From: Clostridia bacterium
GTDB taxonomy: Bacteria; Bacillota; Clostridia; Christensenellales; Borkfalkiaceae
DNA: 64,000 bases
Assembly: GCA_900767815.1 (NCBI GenBank)
Contig: CAAGAM010000248.1
Span: forward strand, 1 to 64,000
Direction: 5' to 3'
The notes below the pieces were generated by a model. That model made no database searches. It was not told where the DNA came from and worked only from the letters and a program-made list of their open reading frames with translations. This document shows, in pieces, positions 9,138 to 16,940 of the stretch (positions within the stretch are counted from its first letter, which is position 1; every line of letters begins with the position of its first letter). Both the position numbers and the translations under genes were made by a program.

Positions 9138-9730
9138 CAGCCTATTCTGTTATCTACTTTATATTTTGCTCTCAAAAGCATAAAACTCTCCTCGAGAACA
9201 GCCATTTCCCGTTTAAGTTCCTCTTCGTTCTCAAAGATTGCGAAATTTACGCAAGTTCTCATGTAAATTCTGAAGAGAGACACTAACTTTTCGCGGGGAA
9301 CGTACATCATCGATTCCATACGAGCCGCATATTGTTCGTAATAAGGATTAAGGCTTTCAAGAAACTCTTTTCCCGCGCGGATATACTTCGGATGTGTATA
9401 CACCTGATACATAACGCGATATTTCGCCCCGTGTTCGTCTCTGTTCCGATAAGGAAGTTCTTCAAAGAATTTCCTAACTTCCAGCGGGTTTGCAGGCACT
9501 CTGTTTACAAAATCCATAACCACTTTCGACATAACGTATGCCGTGCATTGAGTAATCAAATCGTCAACGTCATGAAAGTAAATATAAAACGCAGTTTTTG
9601 ACAAGTGGCAATACTGAGAAAGAGCTGCTATGCCTGTTCCGTGCAAACCGTTTTCCGCAAAACAGTTAAAGCACGATTCCATTACAATCTCTTTTTTGCT
9701 CTTATAAGCTTCTTCGTTACGCACTCTCAT
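9137..9730 (-). CDS. TetR/AcrR family transcriptional regulator
   Basis: This 197-residue protein has the N-terminal TetR helix-turn-helix at about residues 8-55: KKEIVMESCFNCFAENG, then GTGIAALSQYCHLSKTAFYIYF and the helix that follows. The remaining 140 residues are a helical ligand-binding domain with no recognisable ligand signature. TetR proteins bind operator DNA as dimers and release it on ligand binding. No target gene lies divergently beside it, because the next gene upstream runs on the same strand. It has its own promoter (9758-9786) and terminator, so it is probably a single-gene unit whose targets are elsewhere. Confidence 0.9.
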   Translation of the reverse strand: MRVRNEEAYKSKKEIVMESCFNCFAENGLHGTGIAALSQYCHLSKTAFYIYFHDVDDLITQCTAYVMSKVVMDFVNRVPANPLEVRKFFEELPYRNRDEHGAKYRVMYQVYTHPKYIRAGKEFLESLNPYYEQYAARMESMMYVPREKLVSLFRIYMRTCVNFAIFENEEELKREMAVLEESFMLLRAKYKVDNRIG

Positions 9731-9757
9731 TTGAACCTCTCTTTAGCTTCCGCTTAA

Positions 9758-9786
9758 ATTATAAACTAATTACAAAAAAAAAGCAA
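9758..9786 (-). promoter_or_regulatory. Promoter of the TetR-family gene
   Basis: On the minus strand TTGCTT (9781-9786), a 17-base T-rich spacer and TATAAT (9758-9763) precede the gene by about 28 bases. Confidence 0.75.
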
Positions 9787-10137
9787 CTATAAACGCCATG
9801 AAAAAATTTTGTTTTAACACAATAACCAATTTTTACGATTTTTTCACCGTATACGGGTTTTTATTGTGTTTTCCGCATAATCTGAACATATTCGGTAAAT
9901 TACGTTAATATCCATTCATATTCCTTCAATTAAACATATTTATACTTTACAATCGAAAATTTGTCGGATCGGGCGGATTTCGCCGCTTCGCGCATATACG
10001 GAACTGTGGGATTTGCATTACCGTTCACAGTCATTTCATACCCGATTTATCGCAACGTTGCCATATCAGACGGCTTCTTTCGTCGCAGGCGACGGAGCGA
10101 TAACCGACACAACAGGGCTGAAACAAATACACCAAAA
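9787..10137. other. Intergenic stretch without a recognised gene
   Basis: About 350 bases hold no frame with a recognisable product or a placed ribosome binding site. The left half is AT-rich. The right half (about 9960-10130) has the base composition of coding DNA, and on the minus strand short frames read TVNGNANPTVPYMREAAK and SPVVSVIAPS, separated by stops. It could be a decayed gene or a structured RNA; I cannot identify either. Confidence 0.4.
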
Positions 10138-10175
10138 ATCGCGCCGAGGGAAATTCCCTCGGCGCGACTTTTTAT
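10138..10175 (-). terminator. Terminator after the acidic repeat protein
   Basis: GCGCCGAGGGAA pairs with TTCCCTCGGCGC (10141-10164) around a minimal loop. T tracts lie on both sides, ATTTTTGG on the minus strand and CTTTTTAT on the plus strand, so it can work both ways. Confidence 0.8.
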
Positions 10176-10187
10176 ACGATTTATTTA

Positions 10188-11795
10188 TCAATCTTTTCTG
10201 TTAAGTATGGAAATGTCGAGTTCAATCCCGAGTTTGCCGTCGTTTCCTTTTTCGACGGTAACCTTGCCGCTTTCATCCTTAATAACCTTTCTGTATTTGC
10301 CGCCCGTTATCAGACCGCAGATATCGAAACTGTAATTATCTCTGTTTTCGAGGTAAGGTTTAAGCTCCTCGACGTTTGCGGGATCGACGTAGCCGACGTG
10401 ATGCAAAGCCTTCATATCCCAATCGTAGATATAAACTTTTATCTTATCCCCGTCGAGAACGAGACCCGTGCGCTTGAATTCCTGCTCGGCGTATTCGTAT
10501 ACGGTGTCGTTTTCGTACTCCTCTTTTATTTCGCTCATCTTAAGCCCGTCGAACTTATCGATGTAACCGAGCTTTACGCCCTGTTTGATTTCTTCGTCGA
10601 GAATATTTTTTACTTTGATACCCTCTTCGTTGTTTTTATCCGTGCCGATAACCGCCGCCGTGCAGTTGAACAGAATTTCGTTAGGTCTGTAAATAAGTTT
10701 TCTGCCGCGCTTTACGCAGATTTTCGCAAGCACTTCTTCGAGATTTTCGGGCGCGGTGAGTTTAAACCCCTCTTTTTCGGCGGGTTTCTGCTCCTGTTTT
10801 TCTTCTTCGTCTTCTTTATCGGCTGACTCTTCGACTGCTTCTTCGACAGATTCCTCCACGTCGATTTTTTCGTCCGCGGGGACTTCTTTTTCGGTCTCGT
10901 CGAACGACACTTCGTCGGGAGTTACGGTTACGGTGTCTTCAACGACTTTTTCGTCCGTAACTTCCGCTCCGTCCGTTTCGGATTCCTCCACGGCTTCTTC
11001 GACGTCGATTTTCTCGTCTGCGGGAACTTCCTTTTCGGTCTCGTCAAAAGTCACTTCGTCGGGATTTACCGTTACGGTATCTTCGACGATTTCTTCCTCG
11101 GCTCCCGCTTCGGTCTCCGACTTCAACGCTTCGACTTCTTCCTCGCTTCCGTCAAGGCTGCCCTCTTCGTTTAATATCTCGTCTATTTCATCGTCTGCGG
11201 CTTCGAGCGGAACTTCTTCGGCTTCTTCGGCTTCATCCGTTACCTCTTCGATTTCTTCCGCCACGTCTTCCGCATCTTCCGTATTTTCGGATTCTTCGGA
11301 AATTTCTTCGGCTTCCGCTTTATCGGCTTCCTCGGACATCTCTTCCTCACCCGCCGTCTCCGCTACTCCGTCCTCTAAGTTCTCCTCCGCGTCGGCTTTC
11401 AAAGCTTCCCCGACAGAATACTCGACGTCGATTTTTTCGTCCTTAGAAACCTCTTTTTCGGTTTCGTCAAAGGTTACTTCGTCGGGCGTAATCGTTACCG
11501 TATCTTCAACGACTTTTTCGTCCGTAACTTCGGCGTCGTCCGTTTCGGCTTCCTTCACGGCGTTTTCGACGTCAATTTTTTCGTCCGCAGGGACTTCCTT
11601 TTCCGTCTCGTCGAAAGAAACGTTTTCGGGGGTTACCGTTACGGTATCCTCAACGATTCTTTCCGTCTCTTCTTTCATGCCCGATTCCGCGTCTGCGGCA
11701 TCGAGAACTTCCTCAATGTTTTCCCCGTTTTGCTTACCTTCAGATCTGAGGCTCGATTGTAACCTTAAGGTTCCGCGTTTTTTAATTTTGCGCAT
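10188..11795 (-). CDS. Glu-rich repeat protein with a HIRAN-like C-terminal region, function unknown
   Basis: I do not recognise this 535-residue protein as a named family. Residues 1-25 are basic. Residues about 45-345 are extremely acidic and contain four copies of a roughly 40-residue unit with core VEDTVTVTPDEVTFDETEKE followed by VPADEKIDVE. The copies are arranged as two pairs on either side of a Glu/Ala-rich linker. Residues about 350-535 look globular and end in DGDKIKVYIYDWDMKALHH plus VGYVDPANVEELKPYL. That layout resembles a HIRAN domain, a small DNA-binding fold, but this is a weak impression. There is no signal peptide or membrane segment. The gene has its own promoter and terminator. 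Confidence 0.75.
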   Translation of the reverse strand: MRKIKKRGTLRLQSSLRSEGKQNGENIEEVLDAADAESGMKEETERIVEDTVTVTPENVSFDETEKEVPADEKIDVENAVKEAETDDAEVTDEKVVEDTVTITPDEVTFDETEKEVSKDEKIDVEYSVGEALKADAEENLEDGVAETAGEEEMSEEADKAEAEEISEESENTEDAEDVAEEIEEVTDEAEEAEEVPLEAADDEIDEILNEEGSLDGSEEEVEALKSETEAGAEEEIVEDTVTVNPDEVTFDETEKEVPADEKIDVEEAVEESETDGAEVTDEKVVEDTVTVTPDEVSFDETEKEVPADEKIDVEESVEEAVEESADKEDEEEKQEQKPAEKEGFKLTAPENLEEVLAKICVKRGRKLIYRPNEILFNCTAAVIGTDKNNEEGIKVKNILDEEIKQGVKLGYIDKFDGLKMSEIKEEYENDTVYEYAEQEFKRTGLVLDGDKIKVYIYDWDMKALHHVGYVDPANVEELKPYLENRDNYSFDICGLITGGKYRKVIKDESGKVTVEKGNDGKLGIELDISILNRKD

Positions 11796-11864
11796 ACTTT
11801 TTCTCCGAATGATATTTACGCCGCGGCGTCGGATTTTGTTTCGCGAACCGTCTGGCGTATTCCA

Positions 11865-11893
11865 AGTATAGATTATCGCAACCGCGTTGTCAA
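11865..11893 (-). promoter_or_regulatory. Promoter of the acidic repeat protein gene
   Basis: On the minus strand TTGACA (11888-11893), a 17-base spacer and TATACT (11865-11870) give a strong promoter. The gene begins about 70 bases downstream with GGAG before its ATG. Confidence 0.8.
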
Positions 11894-11932
11894 ACGATTT
11901 TAATAAAAAAATTGGGATTTCACAATGTTTTT

Positions 11933-11974
11933 AATGCCCGTTTTTTGCCGCAAAACAGGCAAAAAACGGGCATT
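11933..11974. repeat. Strong inverted repeat without an external T tract
   Basis: AATGCCCGTTTTTTGCC and GGCAAAAAACGGGCATT form a 17-bp perfect stem around an 8-base loop, past the trpS stop and just upstream of the acidic repeat protein promoter. Neither strand has a T run after the stem, so it may be a factor-dependent terminator, an mRNA 3' stabiliser or an operator. Confidence 0.7.
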
Positions 11975-11991
11975 GAACGTCGTAAACCCTT

Positions 11992-12010
11992 ATATAAGTC
12001 GTTTAACCCG
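11992..12010 (+). repeat. Dispersed motif site 4
   Basis: ATATAAGTCGTTTAACCCG spans the trpS stop codon, antisense to the gene. The TATAAGTCG core is intact and the right half deviates. Confidence 0.4.
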
Positions 12011-13088
12011 AATATTTCTCCGATTGAACCCTAATAAGTTCCTCGTCCGAAAAATAATTTATTTTCATCGCCGTTTTCACATCCGACAAAGTTGCGGCTG
12101 CCGCGCGCTCCGCCTTTTCGCTTCCGCGCTTTAAAATATCGTAAACCGCGGGGATGTCCTTTTCGTATTCCTTTCTTCTCGCCCTTATCGGTTCGAGGAT
12201 AGATTGAAGAACTTCGTTTAAAAATCTCTTCACTTTCATATCGCCGAGTCCGCCGCGCGTATAGTGAGCCTTAAGTTCGTCGAGGTTTTTATACTCGGGC
12301 AGAAAAGCCGCGAAATGCTCGTCGGTTGCGAACGCGTCGAGATAAGTGAACACGGCATTGCCCTCGAGTTTGCCGGGGTCGGTAACTTTTATATGGTCGG
12401 GGTCGGTGTACATGCTCATGACTTTTTTCTTGACGTCATCGGCTGTGTCCGACAGATAAATGCAGTTTCCGAGCGACTTGCTCATCTTCGCCTTGCCGTC
12501 GATCCCCGGGAGCCTCAAACACGCTTTTCTTGACGGCAACACCGCTTCGGGTTCGACGAGCGTTTCGCCGTAAACCGAATTGAACTTCCTTACGATCTCC
12601 TTAGCCTGTTCGAGCATCGGGAGCTGATCTTCTCCGACGGGAACGATATTCGCCTTAAACGCGGTTATATCCGCCGCCTGACTTATGGGATAAGTGAAAA
12701 AGCCGACGGGAATACTCGTTTCGAAGTTTCTCATCTGTATTTCCGTTTTAACGGTGGGATTTCTCTGAAGCCTCGAAACGGTTACGAGATTCATATAGTA
12801 AAAAGAAAGCTCGCAAAGCTCGGGAACCTGAGACTGAATGAACATACTCACCTTTTCGGGAGACAGCCCGCACGAAAGATAATCGAGCGCGACCTCGATT
12901 ATGTTCTGCCTTACTTTTTCGGGGTTTTCAGCATTATCCGTGAGAGCCTGCGCGTCGGCGATCATTACGTACATATCGTCGTAACCGCCAGCGTTCTGAA
13001 TGCGCACTCTTTCGGACAAAGAGCCTGCATAATGTCCTACGTGAAGTCTTCCCGTCGGGCGATCGCCCGTTAAAATTATCTTTTTCAT
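12003..13088 (-). CDS. trpS: Tryptophanyl-tRNA synthetase
   Basis: This 361-residue class I synthetase charges tRNA-Trp with tryptophan in the cytoplasm. The HIGH signature appears as GRLHVGH inside [19 protein letters not shown], and KMSKS appears in [14 protein letters not shown] near residue 200. [14 protein letters not shown] is also typical of the family. The C-terminal helical domain binds the anticodon. The length is at the upper end for bacterial TrpRS. It lies 18 bases after whiA and appears to be the last gene of the murB-PHP-whiA-trpS unit. No T-box leader lies in the short upstream gap. Confidence 0.97.
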   Translation of the reverse strand: MKKIILTGDRPTGRLHVGHYAGSLSERVRIQNAGGYDDMYVMIADAQALTDNAENPEKVRQNIIEVALDYLSCGLSPEKVSMFIQSQVPELCELSFYYMNLVTVSRLQRNPTVKTEIQMRNFETSIPVGFFTYPISQAADITAFKANIVPVGEDQLPMLEQAKEIVRKFNSVYGETLVEPEAVLPSRKACLRLPGIDGKAKMSKSLGNCIYLSDTADDVKKKVMSMYTDPDHIKVTDPGKLEGNAVFTYLDAFATDEHFAAFLPEYKNLDELKAHYTRGGLGDMKVKRFLNEVLQSILEPIRARRKEYEKDIPAVYDILKRGSEKAERAAAATLSDVKTAMKINYFSDEELIRVQSEKYSG

Positions 13089-13106
13089 ATCCGTTCTTCC
13101 TTAATA

Positions 13107-14081
13107 TTATAATTCGTCTGCTATTTCTATTATTTTTCTGAGTCTGTGGTTAAGGCAGCTTTTCGAGATTTTTAAAATATCCGCAAGTTCGGCAAGCGTG
13201 CTTTTGTTATGCGAAAGCCGAGCTTCCGCAACTTGTTTTAACGGAAGCGGCAAAGAATTCAATCCCTTTGTTTCCGCAATGCGGTTTATGGCGCGGATCT
13301 GTTTTACCGACGCGTCCATTTGTTTAACCATGTTAGACATTTCGCAGTTGATTTTTCTGTTCATGTCGTTATTCATGTCCTTTTCCACCGCGATTTCCGA
13401 AAGTTCCATGACGGCTTTCGACGCACCCATAAGAGCTAAAACGTCCGAAACTTCGTCAATCGTTTTGAAATATACTATATACGTTTCCTTTCTGTCGGTA
13501 AGCCTCGGCATCAGATACGCCTCGGACAATACCTCGCAAAGATCTGTTGCCGTCTGATAGTTTGCAAAAACGAACTCGAGATGATAACCCGTGGTATTCT
13601 TCCCCTCGTCCGCTCCGACTTTCGGAACGGTTACGCTGCCCGAGCCTAAAAACAACCCCCTGACGTATGCCGCCCGCGTTTTATCCTGCGTAAGCGACTC
13701 GTCTATACCGAGCCTGACCGCGACGCCGCTTTCGTCTTTTTCTATGATTTTAAGGTCGCAAAGCACGTCCGCGCTTTTTTCCGAAACCAATCTGAGCGTA
13801 CTTTTTCCGCGCTTGACGGACGAAATTATTTCGGGATCGATTTTATAAAGGTCACGGAGAAGAATGGTTACAAACTGCTTTTCGCTATCGTTGGACAGCG
13901 GAATTTCAAACCCGACCAGCCCCTTTTCCGAACAGATTGTTCCGCACGAACGAACAAAAGCCGAAAGGCAAGCCCGCCTTTCGTTAAGACCCTGAAATTT
14001 AACGTTTAAAAGTTCCGATTTGACTCTTTCGGAAAAATTCTGTTTGTCGCCGCGTTTTTCGCCGCGTTTATCGCCTGCCAA
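13107..14081 (-). CDS. whiA: Sporulation/cell-division regulator WhiA
   Basis: This 324-residue protein is WhiA, a DNA-binding regulator with an N-terminal LAGLIDADG-like fold and a C-terminal helix-turn-helix. In Actinobacteria it controls sporulation septation, and in Bacillus it influences cell division and chromosome segregation. Recognisable parts are FSERVKSELLNV at the N-terminus, the middle TRAAYVRGLFLGSGSV and the C-terminal KSTLAELADILKISKSCLN plus HRLRKIIEIADEL. The start at 14081 is TTG with a weak GGAAG upstream, giving about 14 extra basic residues before the usual start; no ATG lies nearby. In many Firmicutes rapZ and yvcK precede whiA; here a PHP gene and murB do, and rapZ and yvcK are absent from the window. 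Confidence 0.95.
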   Translation of the reverse strand: MAGDKRGEKRGDKQNFSERVKSELLNVKFQGLNERRACLSAFVRSCGTICSEKGLVGFEIPLSNDSEKQFVTILLRDLYKIDPEIISSVKRGKSTLRLVSEKSADVLCDLKIIEKDESGVAVRLGIDESLTQDKTRAAYVRGLFLGSGSVTVPKVGADEGKNTTGYHLEFVFANYQTATDLCEVLSEAYLMPRLTDRKETYIVYFKTIDEVSDVLALMGASKAVMELSEIAVEKDMNNDMNRKINCEMSNMVKQMDASVKQIRAINRIAETKGLNSLPLPLKQVAEARLSHNKSTLAELADILKISKSCLNHRLRKIIEIADEL

Positions 14082-14087
14082 TTTCCG

Positions 14088-14894
14088 TCACTTCCCTATG
14101 CCGTGTTCTTTTTTATATCTCTGAAACCTGAGGTCGGGAATTCTCCCGTCGATGTTCATTATCCTGTCGAACGGAAAATTCACGCGTTTTGCCGTTTCGA
14201 GAAAAAGTTTGTTGTCGCCTATCCTGTCGGGCGAATGCGCGTCGCTGTCTACCACGAATTTAACGTCCGTTTCGAAAACCTTGCGCCACTGCTCGTCCGT
14301 AAGATGAGTCTTTTTTGTGTTTATCTCGATATACGTTCCGTAATCCGCCGCCGCCTTGGCAACTTCCACAGGGTCGCAAAAACAATAATATCCGACGTGA
14401 GTTATTACGTCGACGGGATTGTTTTTTATCGCGTTCACGTAACAATCGGTATTGAATTTTACAAGCCTGTCCGACGGTTTTCTGTTAAAAACGCTGTCGA
14501 AAATATTAGCCCACAACAGCCATGCGAAATCTTTGAAACTCTTGTAGTAAATAAATCTATGCACGCCGGCGAGAATAACGTCGAGTTTTTCGTAATCGGC
14601 GGGTTTGACGTCTATCGACCCCTTTTCGCCGCGCAGGTTCGATTCGATGCCGAGAAGGACCTGAACGCCCGTTTTTTCGGTGGCCTCGACGCATTCCCTC
14701 TTCATTTGATCGAGATACTTTCTGCGCATGCCGAAAGCGGGATGCGAAAATCCGTGATCGGTTATCGCTATCCCGTAAAGACCCTTTTCCTTCGCGCTTA
14801 CGGCGTTGTCCAAAATACTGCCCGTACCGTGACTGTAAGTCGTATGCGTGTGCAAATCGAAATATATTTTGCCTTGTTCTTCATTGTTGTTCAT
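14088..14894 (-). CDS. PHP-domain phosphoesterase, YcdX-like
   Basis: This 268-residue PHP-domain protein is a predicted metal-dependent phosphatase. The metal ligands are visible as FDLHTHTTYSHGTGS (HxH plus H), ITDHGFSHP (DH), GIESNLR (E), the mid-protein AGVHRF and HVGYYC, and the C-terminal VVDSDAHSPDRIG (DxH). Members closest in style are the stand-alone YcdX-like phosphatases; the substrate is not known. It overlaps murB upstream by 14 bases and is followed by whiA after 6 bases, so it is translated as part of that operon. PHP genes between murB and whiA recur in Clostridia, which suggests a linked role, but that is an inference. Confidence 0.92.
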   Translation of the reverse strand: MNNNEEQGKIYFDLHTHTTYSHGTGSILDNAVSAKEKGLYGIAITDHGFSHPAFGMRRKYLDQMKRECVEATEKTGVQVLLGIESNLRGEKGSIDVKPADYEKLDVILAGVHRFIYYKSFKDFAWLLWANIFDSVFNRKPSDRLVKFNTDCYVNAIKNNPVDVITHVGYYCFCDPVEVAKAAADYGTYIEINTKKTHLTDEQWRKVFETDVKFVVDSDAHSPDRIGDNKLFLETAKRVNFPFDRIMNIDGRIPDLRFQRYKKEHGIGK

Positions 14895-15780
14895 CGAATT
14901 CGCCTATATATTCGACTTCTTCGGAAAGCTCTGTTCCGAAAAGCCCTCTGACCGTTCGTTTTATGCGGTCTATCAATCTTTTTATATCCCCGCTCGTAGC
15001 CGTTTTGTCGGCTATGATGAAGTTTGCGTGTTTTTCCGAAACGTAAGCCCCGCCTTCGCGAGCGCCTTTGAGTTTCGCCTCTTCTATGATCTTCCCGGCA
15101 AAATACCCGTCGTTTTTGAAAACGCTTCCGCAAGACCTTCCCTTAGGGGTCTTTTTTTGCCTGAGCTTCAAAAACTTGTCTATCTTTTCTTCGGACTGAT
15201 CGAATTCGGCGTTTTCGAGCATGAAACATGCCGAAATTATCGGCAGATTTTCCCGTTTGAAAACGCTCGTCCTGTAATCGAATCCGCACGTTTTTTGCGC
15301 CGCGACGCCGCTTGTCGTAACGACGTAAGAAACGTAATCTCCCGTCGATTTTCCGTATGCGCCCGCATTCATCGCAACCGCGCCGCCGACGCTTGCGGGA
15401 ATTCCGCTTAAAAATTCCAATCCGCCGAGCCCCGAATATAACGCGGTTTTTATAAGCTCGGAAAGGCTGACCCCCGCATCCGCGACGATGGTTTTTCCTC
15501 TTACGGTTATGTTTTTCAGATTTTCCGAGAAAATAACCGCGCCTTTATACCCTCTGTCCGAAACGAGAACGTTTGAACCGCACCCCATAACGACGTAAGG
15601 AACGGCCGATTCCTTAAGCAAATAAACAACCGACTTCATCTGCTCCGAATTTGACGGAAACAGTACGCCGTCCGCCTTTCCTCCCGTTTTGTACGCCGTT
15701 TTAAGCCCTACGGGAAAATCGAGCGCGAAATCAACGTTGCTTTTTTCCGCTATTTTTGCAATGATTGCGCTATAAGACAT
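14881..15780 (-). CDS. murB: UDP-N-acetylenolpyruvoylglucosamine reductase
   Basis: MurB reduces the enolpyruvyl group on UDP-GlcNAc with NADPH through bound FAD, giving UDP-MurNAc for peptidoglycan. The 299 residues show the FAD-binding segments YVVMGCGSNVLVSDRGYKG and LSGIPASVGGAVAMNAGAYG, the FDYRTSVFKRE strand, and the catalytic serine region KTPKGRSCGSVFKN. The C-terminus EKHANFIIADKTATSGDIKR is also typical. The length and GRSCGSVFKN point to the short type II form found in Firmicutes. The ATG at 15780 has AGGAG at 15788-15792. A TTG one codon upstream is less likely. It is the first gene of the unit ending with trpS. Confidence 0.97.
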   Translation of the reverse strand: MSYSAIIAKIAEKSNVDFALDFPVGLKTAYKTGGKADGVLFPSNSEQMKSVVYLLKESAVPYVVMGCGSNVLVSDRGYKGAVIFSENLKNITVRGKTIVADAGVSLSELIKTALYSGLGGLEFLSGIPASVGGAVAMNAGAYGKSTGDYVSYVVTTSGVAAQKTCGFDYRTSVFKRENLPIISACFMLENAEFDQSEEKIDKFLKLRQKKTPKGRSCGSVFKNDGYFAGKIIEEAKLKGAREGGAYVSEKHANFIIADKTATSGDIKRLIDRIKRTVRGLFGTELSEEVEYIGEFDEQQ

Positions 15781-15832
15781 CAATCTACTCCTATTCTACT
15801 ATATTTCGTTGATTATTTCAAGTGTTTTAAGG

Positions 15833-16858
15833 TTATTTCAGACGTTTTAAGCAACTTTTAATATTATCGGGCAAATTATCGCCGAAAATTTTGCCGCTTT
15901 GCGCACTCTGAATTTGCTTTATCGTCTCCGTGAACAAAAACGGACTTGCCGTATACTCGTTTTCGGAAAAATCATAGCCGTAGAATTCCCCGTCCGTTTT
16001 TCCGCCGTCCGCTCTCATCATGCTTATTTTATATAATTTTTTCTGCACGTCTTCGCTTAAAATATAATCTACGATTTTCAATGCGTATTTGTATTTTTCG
16101 TCCGACTCAGCCGTTACCGAAAGATATTGAACTATATCCGAATATCCGTGAAGGGGTTTTGCCGTAAAAGCTATCCCCCTTTTTTCAAGCCTTCGCAAAT
16201 CTCTTTGCGTACCCGCAAGCACTGCGTTTTGTTCGCCGAGAAATTTAACGTAAGCTTCGCTCGGCGGACAATATGAAACGTTCTCCGCCGTTACGCCCGC
16301 AAGCTTTAACGCAACGACGGGCATTGTGTTTTCCCCTTGCGATACGATAAGCATCCCGTTTTCGCTGTTTTTGGAGTCATTATCGTTCATAAACCCGTCT
16401 ATAAGTCGATTATCTTCACCTTTTTCGATAAGATAATACCCGCCCGCGCACCATGGGACGGCATATTGTTTCTTTCCGAACTCTCCGCCCGCAAAACCTT
16501 TTTGCGGCAGCTCCCTTGCGTATTTTATAACCTCGCACGCGCCTATGCCGAACGAAATCATATCGGGAAACTCCCCTTTTTGAAAAGCCGCTTTCATACC
16601 AGAAAGTGTGTAAGTTTTAACGAGAACGATTATCCCGTCTTCTTCACGGGCGGTAATAACGTCGTTTAAAAAATCGGCGCGCGACCCCGTGCCGCCCTCG
16701 AAAGTATCTATGTGCCAAAGGTTCAATGCCGTTTTGTATTCCTCGGTTTTTACAGGCTTTTTGTCGGGCGCGGACGTTTCGGGATAAGCTTTCATCGGCA
16801 CGAAAACAGCCGCCGCAAGCACCAGAACGAACGCCGTAACTCTGAAAAAAATATTCAT
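15833..16858 (-). CDS. Secreted extracellular solute-binding-like protein without transporter partners
   Basis: This 341-residue protein has an N-terminal signal or anchor (FFRVTAFVLVLAAAVFVPM) followed by features of family 1 sugar-type solute-binding proteins: ALNLWHIDTFEGGTGSRADF, a GEFPDMISFGIG strand, and a C-terminal YALKIVDYILSEDVQKKL helix. Such proteins deliver ligand to ABC permeases, but none lies next to it. There is no lipobox cysteine, which is unusual for a Gram-positive binding protein. It may stay tethered by its N-terminal helix or be released. The ATG at 16858 has no close Shine-Dalgarno and sits 14 bases after the T tract of the upstream gene's terminator hairpin, so how it is expressed is unclear. 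Confidence 0.75.
   Translation of the reverse strand: MNIFFRVTAFVLVLAAAVFVPMKAYPETSAPDKKPVKTEEYKTALNLWHIDTFEGGTGSRADFLNDVITAREEDGIIVLVKTYTLSGMKAAFQKGEFPDMISFGIGACEVIKYARELPQKGFAGGEFGKKQYAVPWCAGGYYLIEKGEDNRLIDGFMNDNDSKNSENGMLIVSQGENTMPVVALKLAGVTAENVSYCPPSEAYVKFLGEQNAVLAGTQRDLRRLEKRGIAFTAKPLHGYSDIVQYLSVTAESDEKYKYALKIVDYILSEDVQKKLYKISMMRADGGKTDGEFYGYDFSENEYTASPFLFTETIKQIQSAQSGKIFGDNLPDNIKSCLKRLK
16399..16414 (+). repeat. Dispersed motif site 5
   Basis: CTATAAGTCGATTATC is an exact match to the left 16 bases of the consensus. It lies in the solute-binding-like gene in antisense orientation, where the coding strand reads DNRLIDG. Confidence 0.65.
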
Positions 16859-16870
16859 ACTTAAATATAT

Positions 16871-16912
16871 GAAAAAAAACTCCGAAACAGACTATCGAAA
16901 TCCGTTTCGGAG
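16871..16912 (-). terminator. Terminator of the giant lipoprotein gene, directly before the next start codon
   Basis: Arms CTCCGAAAC (16880-16888) and GTTTCGGAG (16904-16912) are followed on the minus strand by eight T residues (16872-16879). The downstream gene starts only 13 bases after the T run, so the hairpin may also act as an attenuator for it. Confidence 0.8.
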
Positions 16913-16940
16913 CTTATTAAATTTCTGTCAGCCGATTATT

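Noticed and set aside
10756..11871. A 371-codon plus-strand open frame rich in serine opposite the acidic repeat gene
   Set aside because: It is the mirror of GAA/GAC-rich codons on the real strand. The minus frame has a consensus promoter, a ribosome binding site and ordered repeats.
15793..15821. TTGAAA-17-TAGAAT on the minus strand before murB
   Set aside because: The predicted start would cut off the AGGAG ribosome binding site that lies directly after the -10, so one of the two must be chance.
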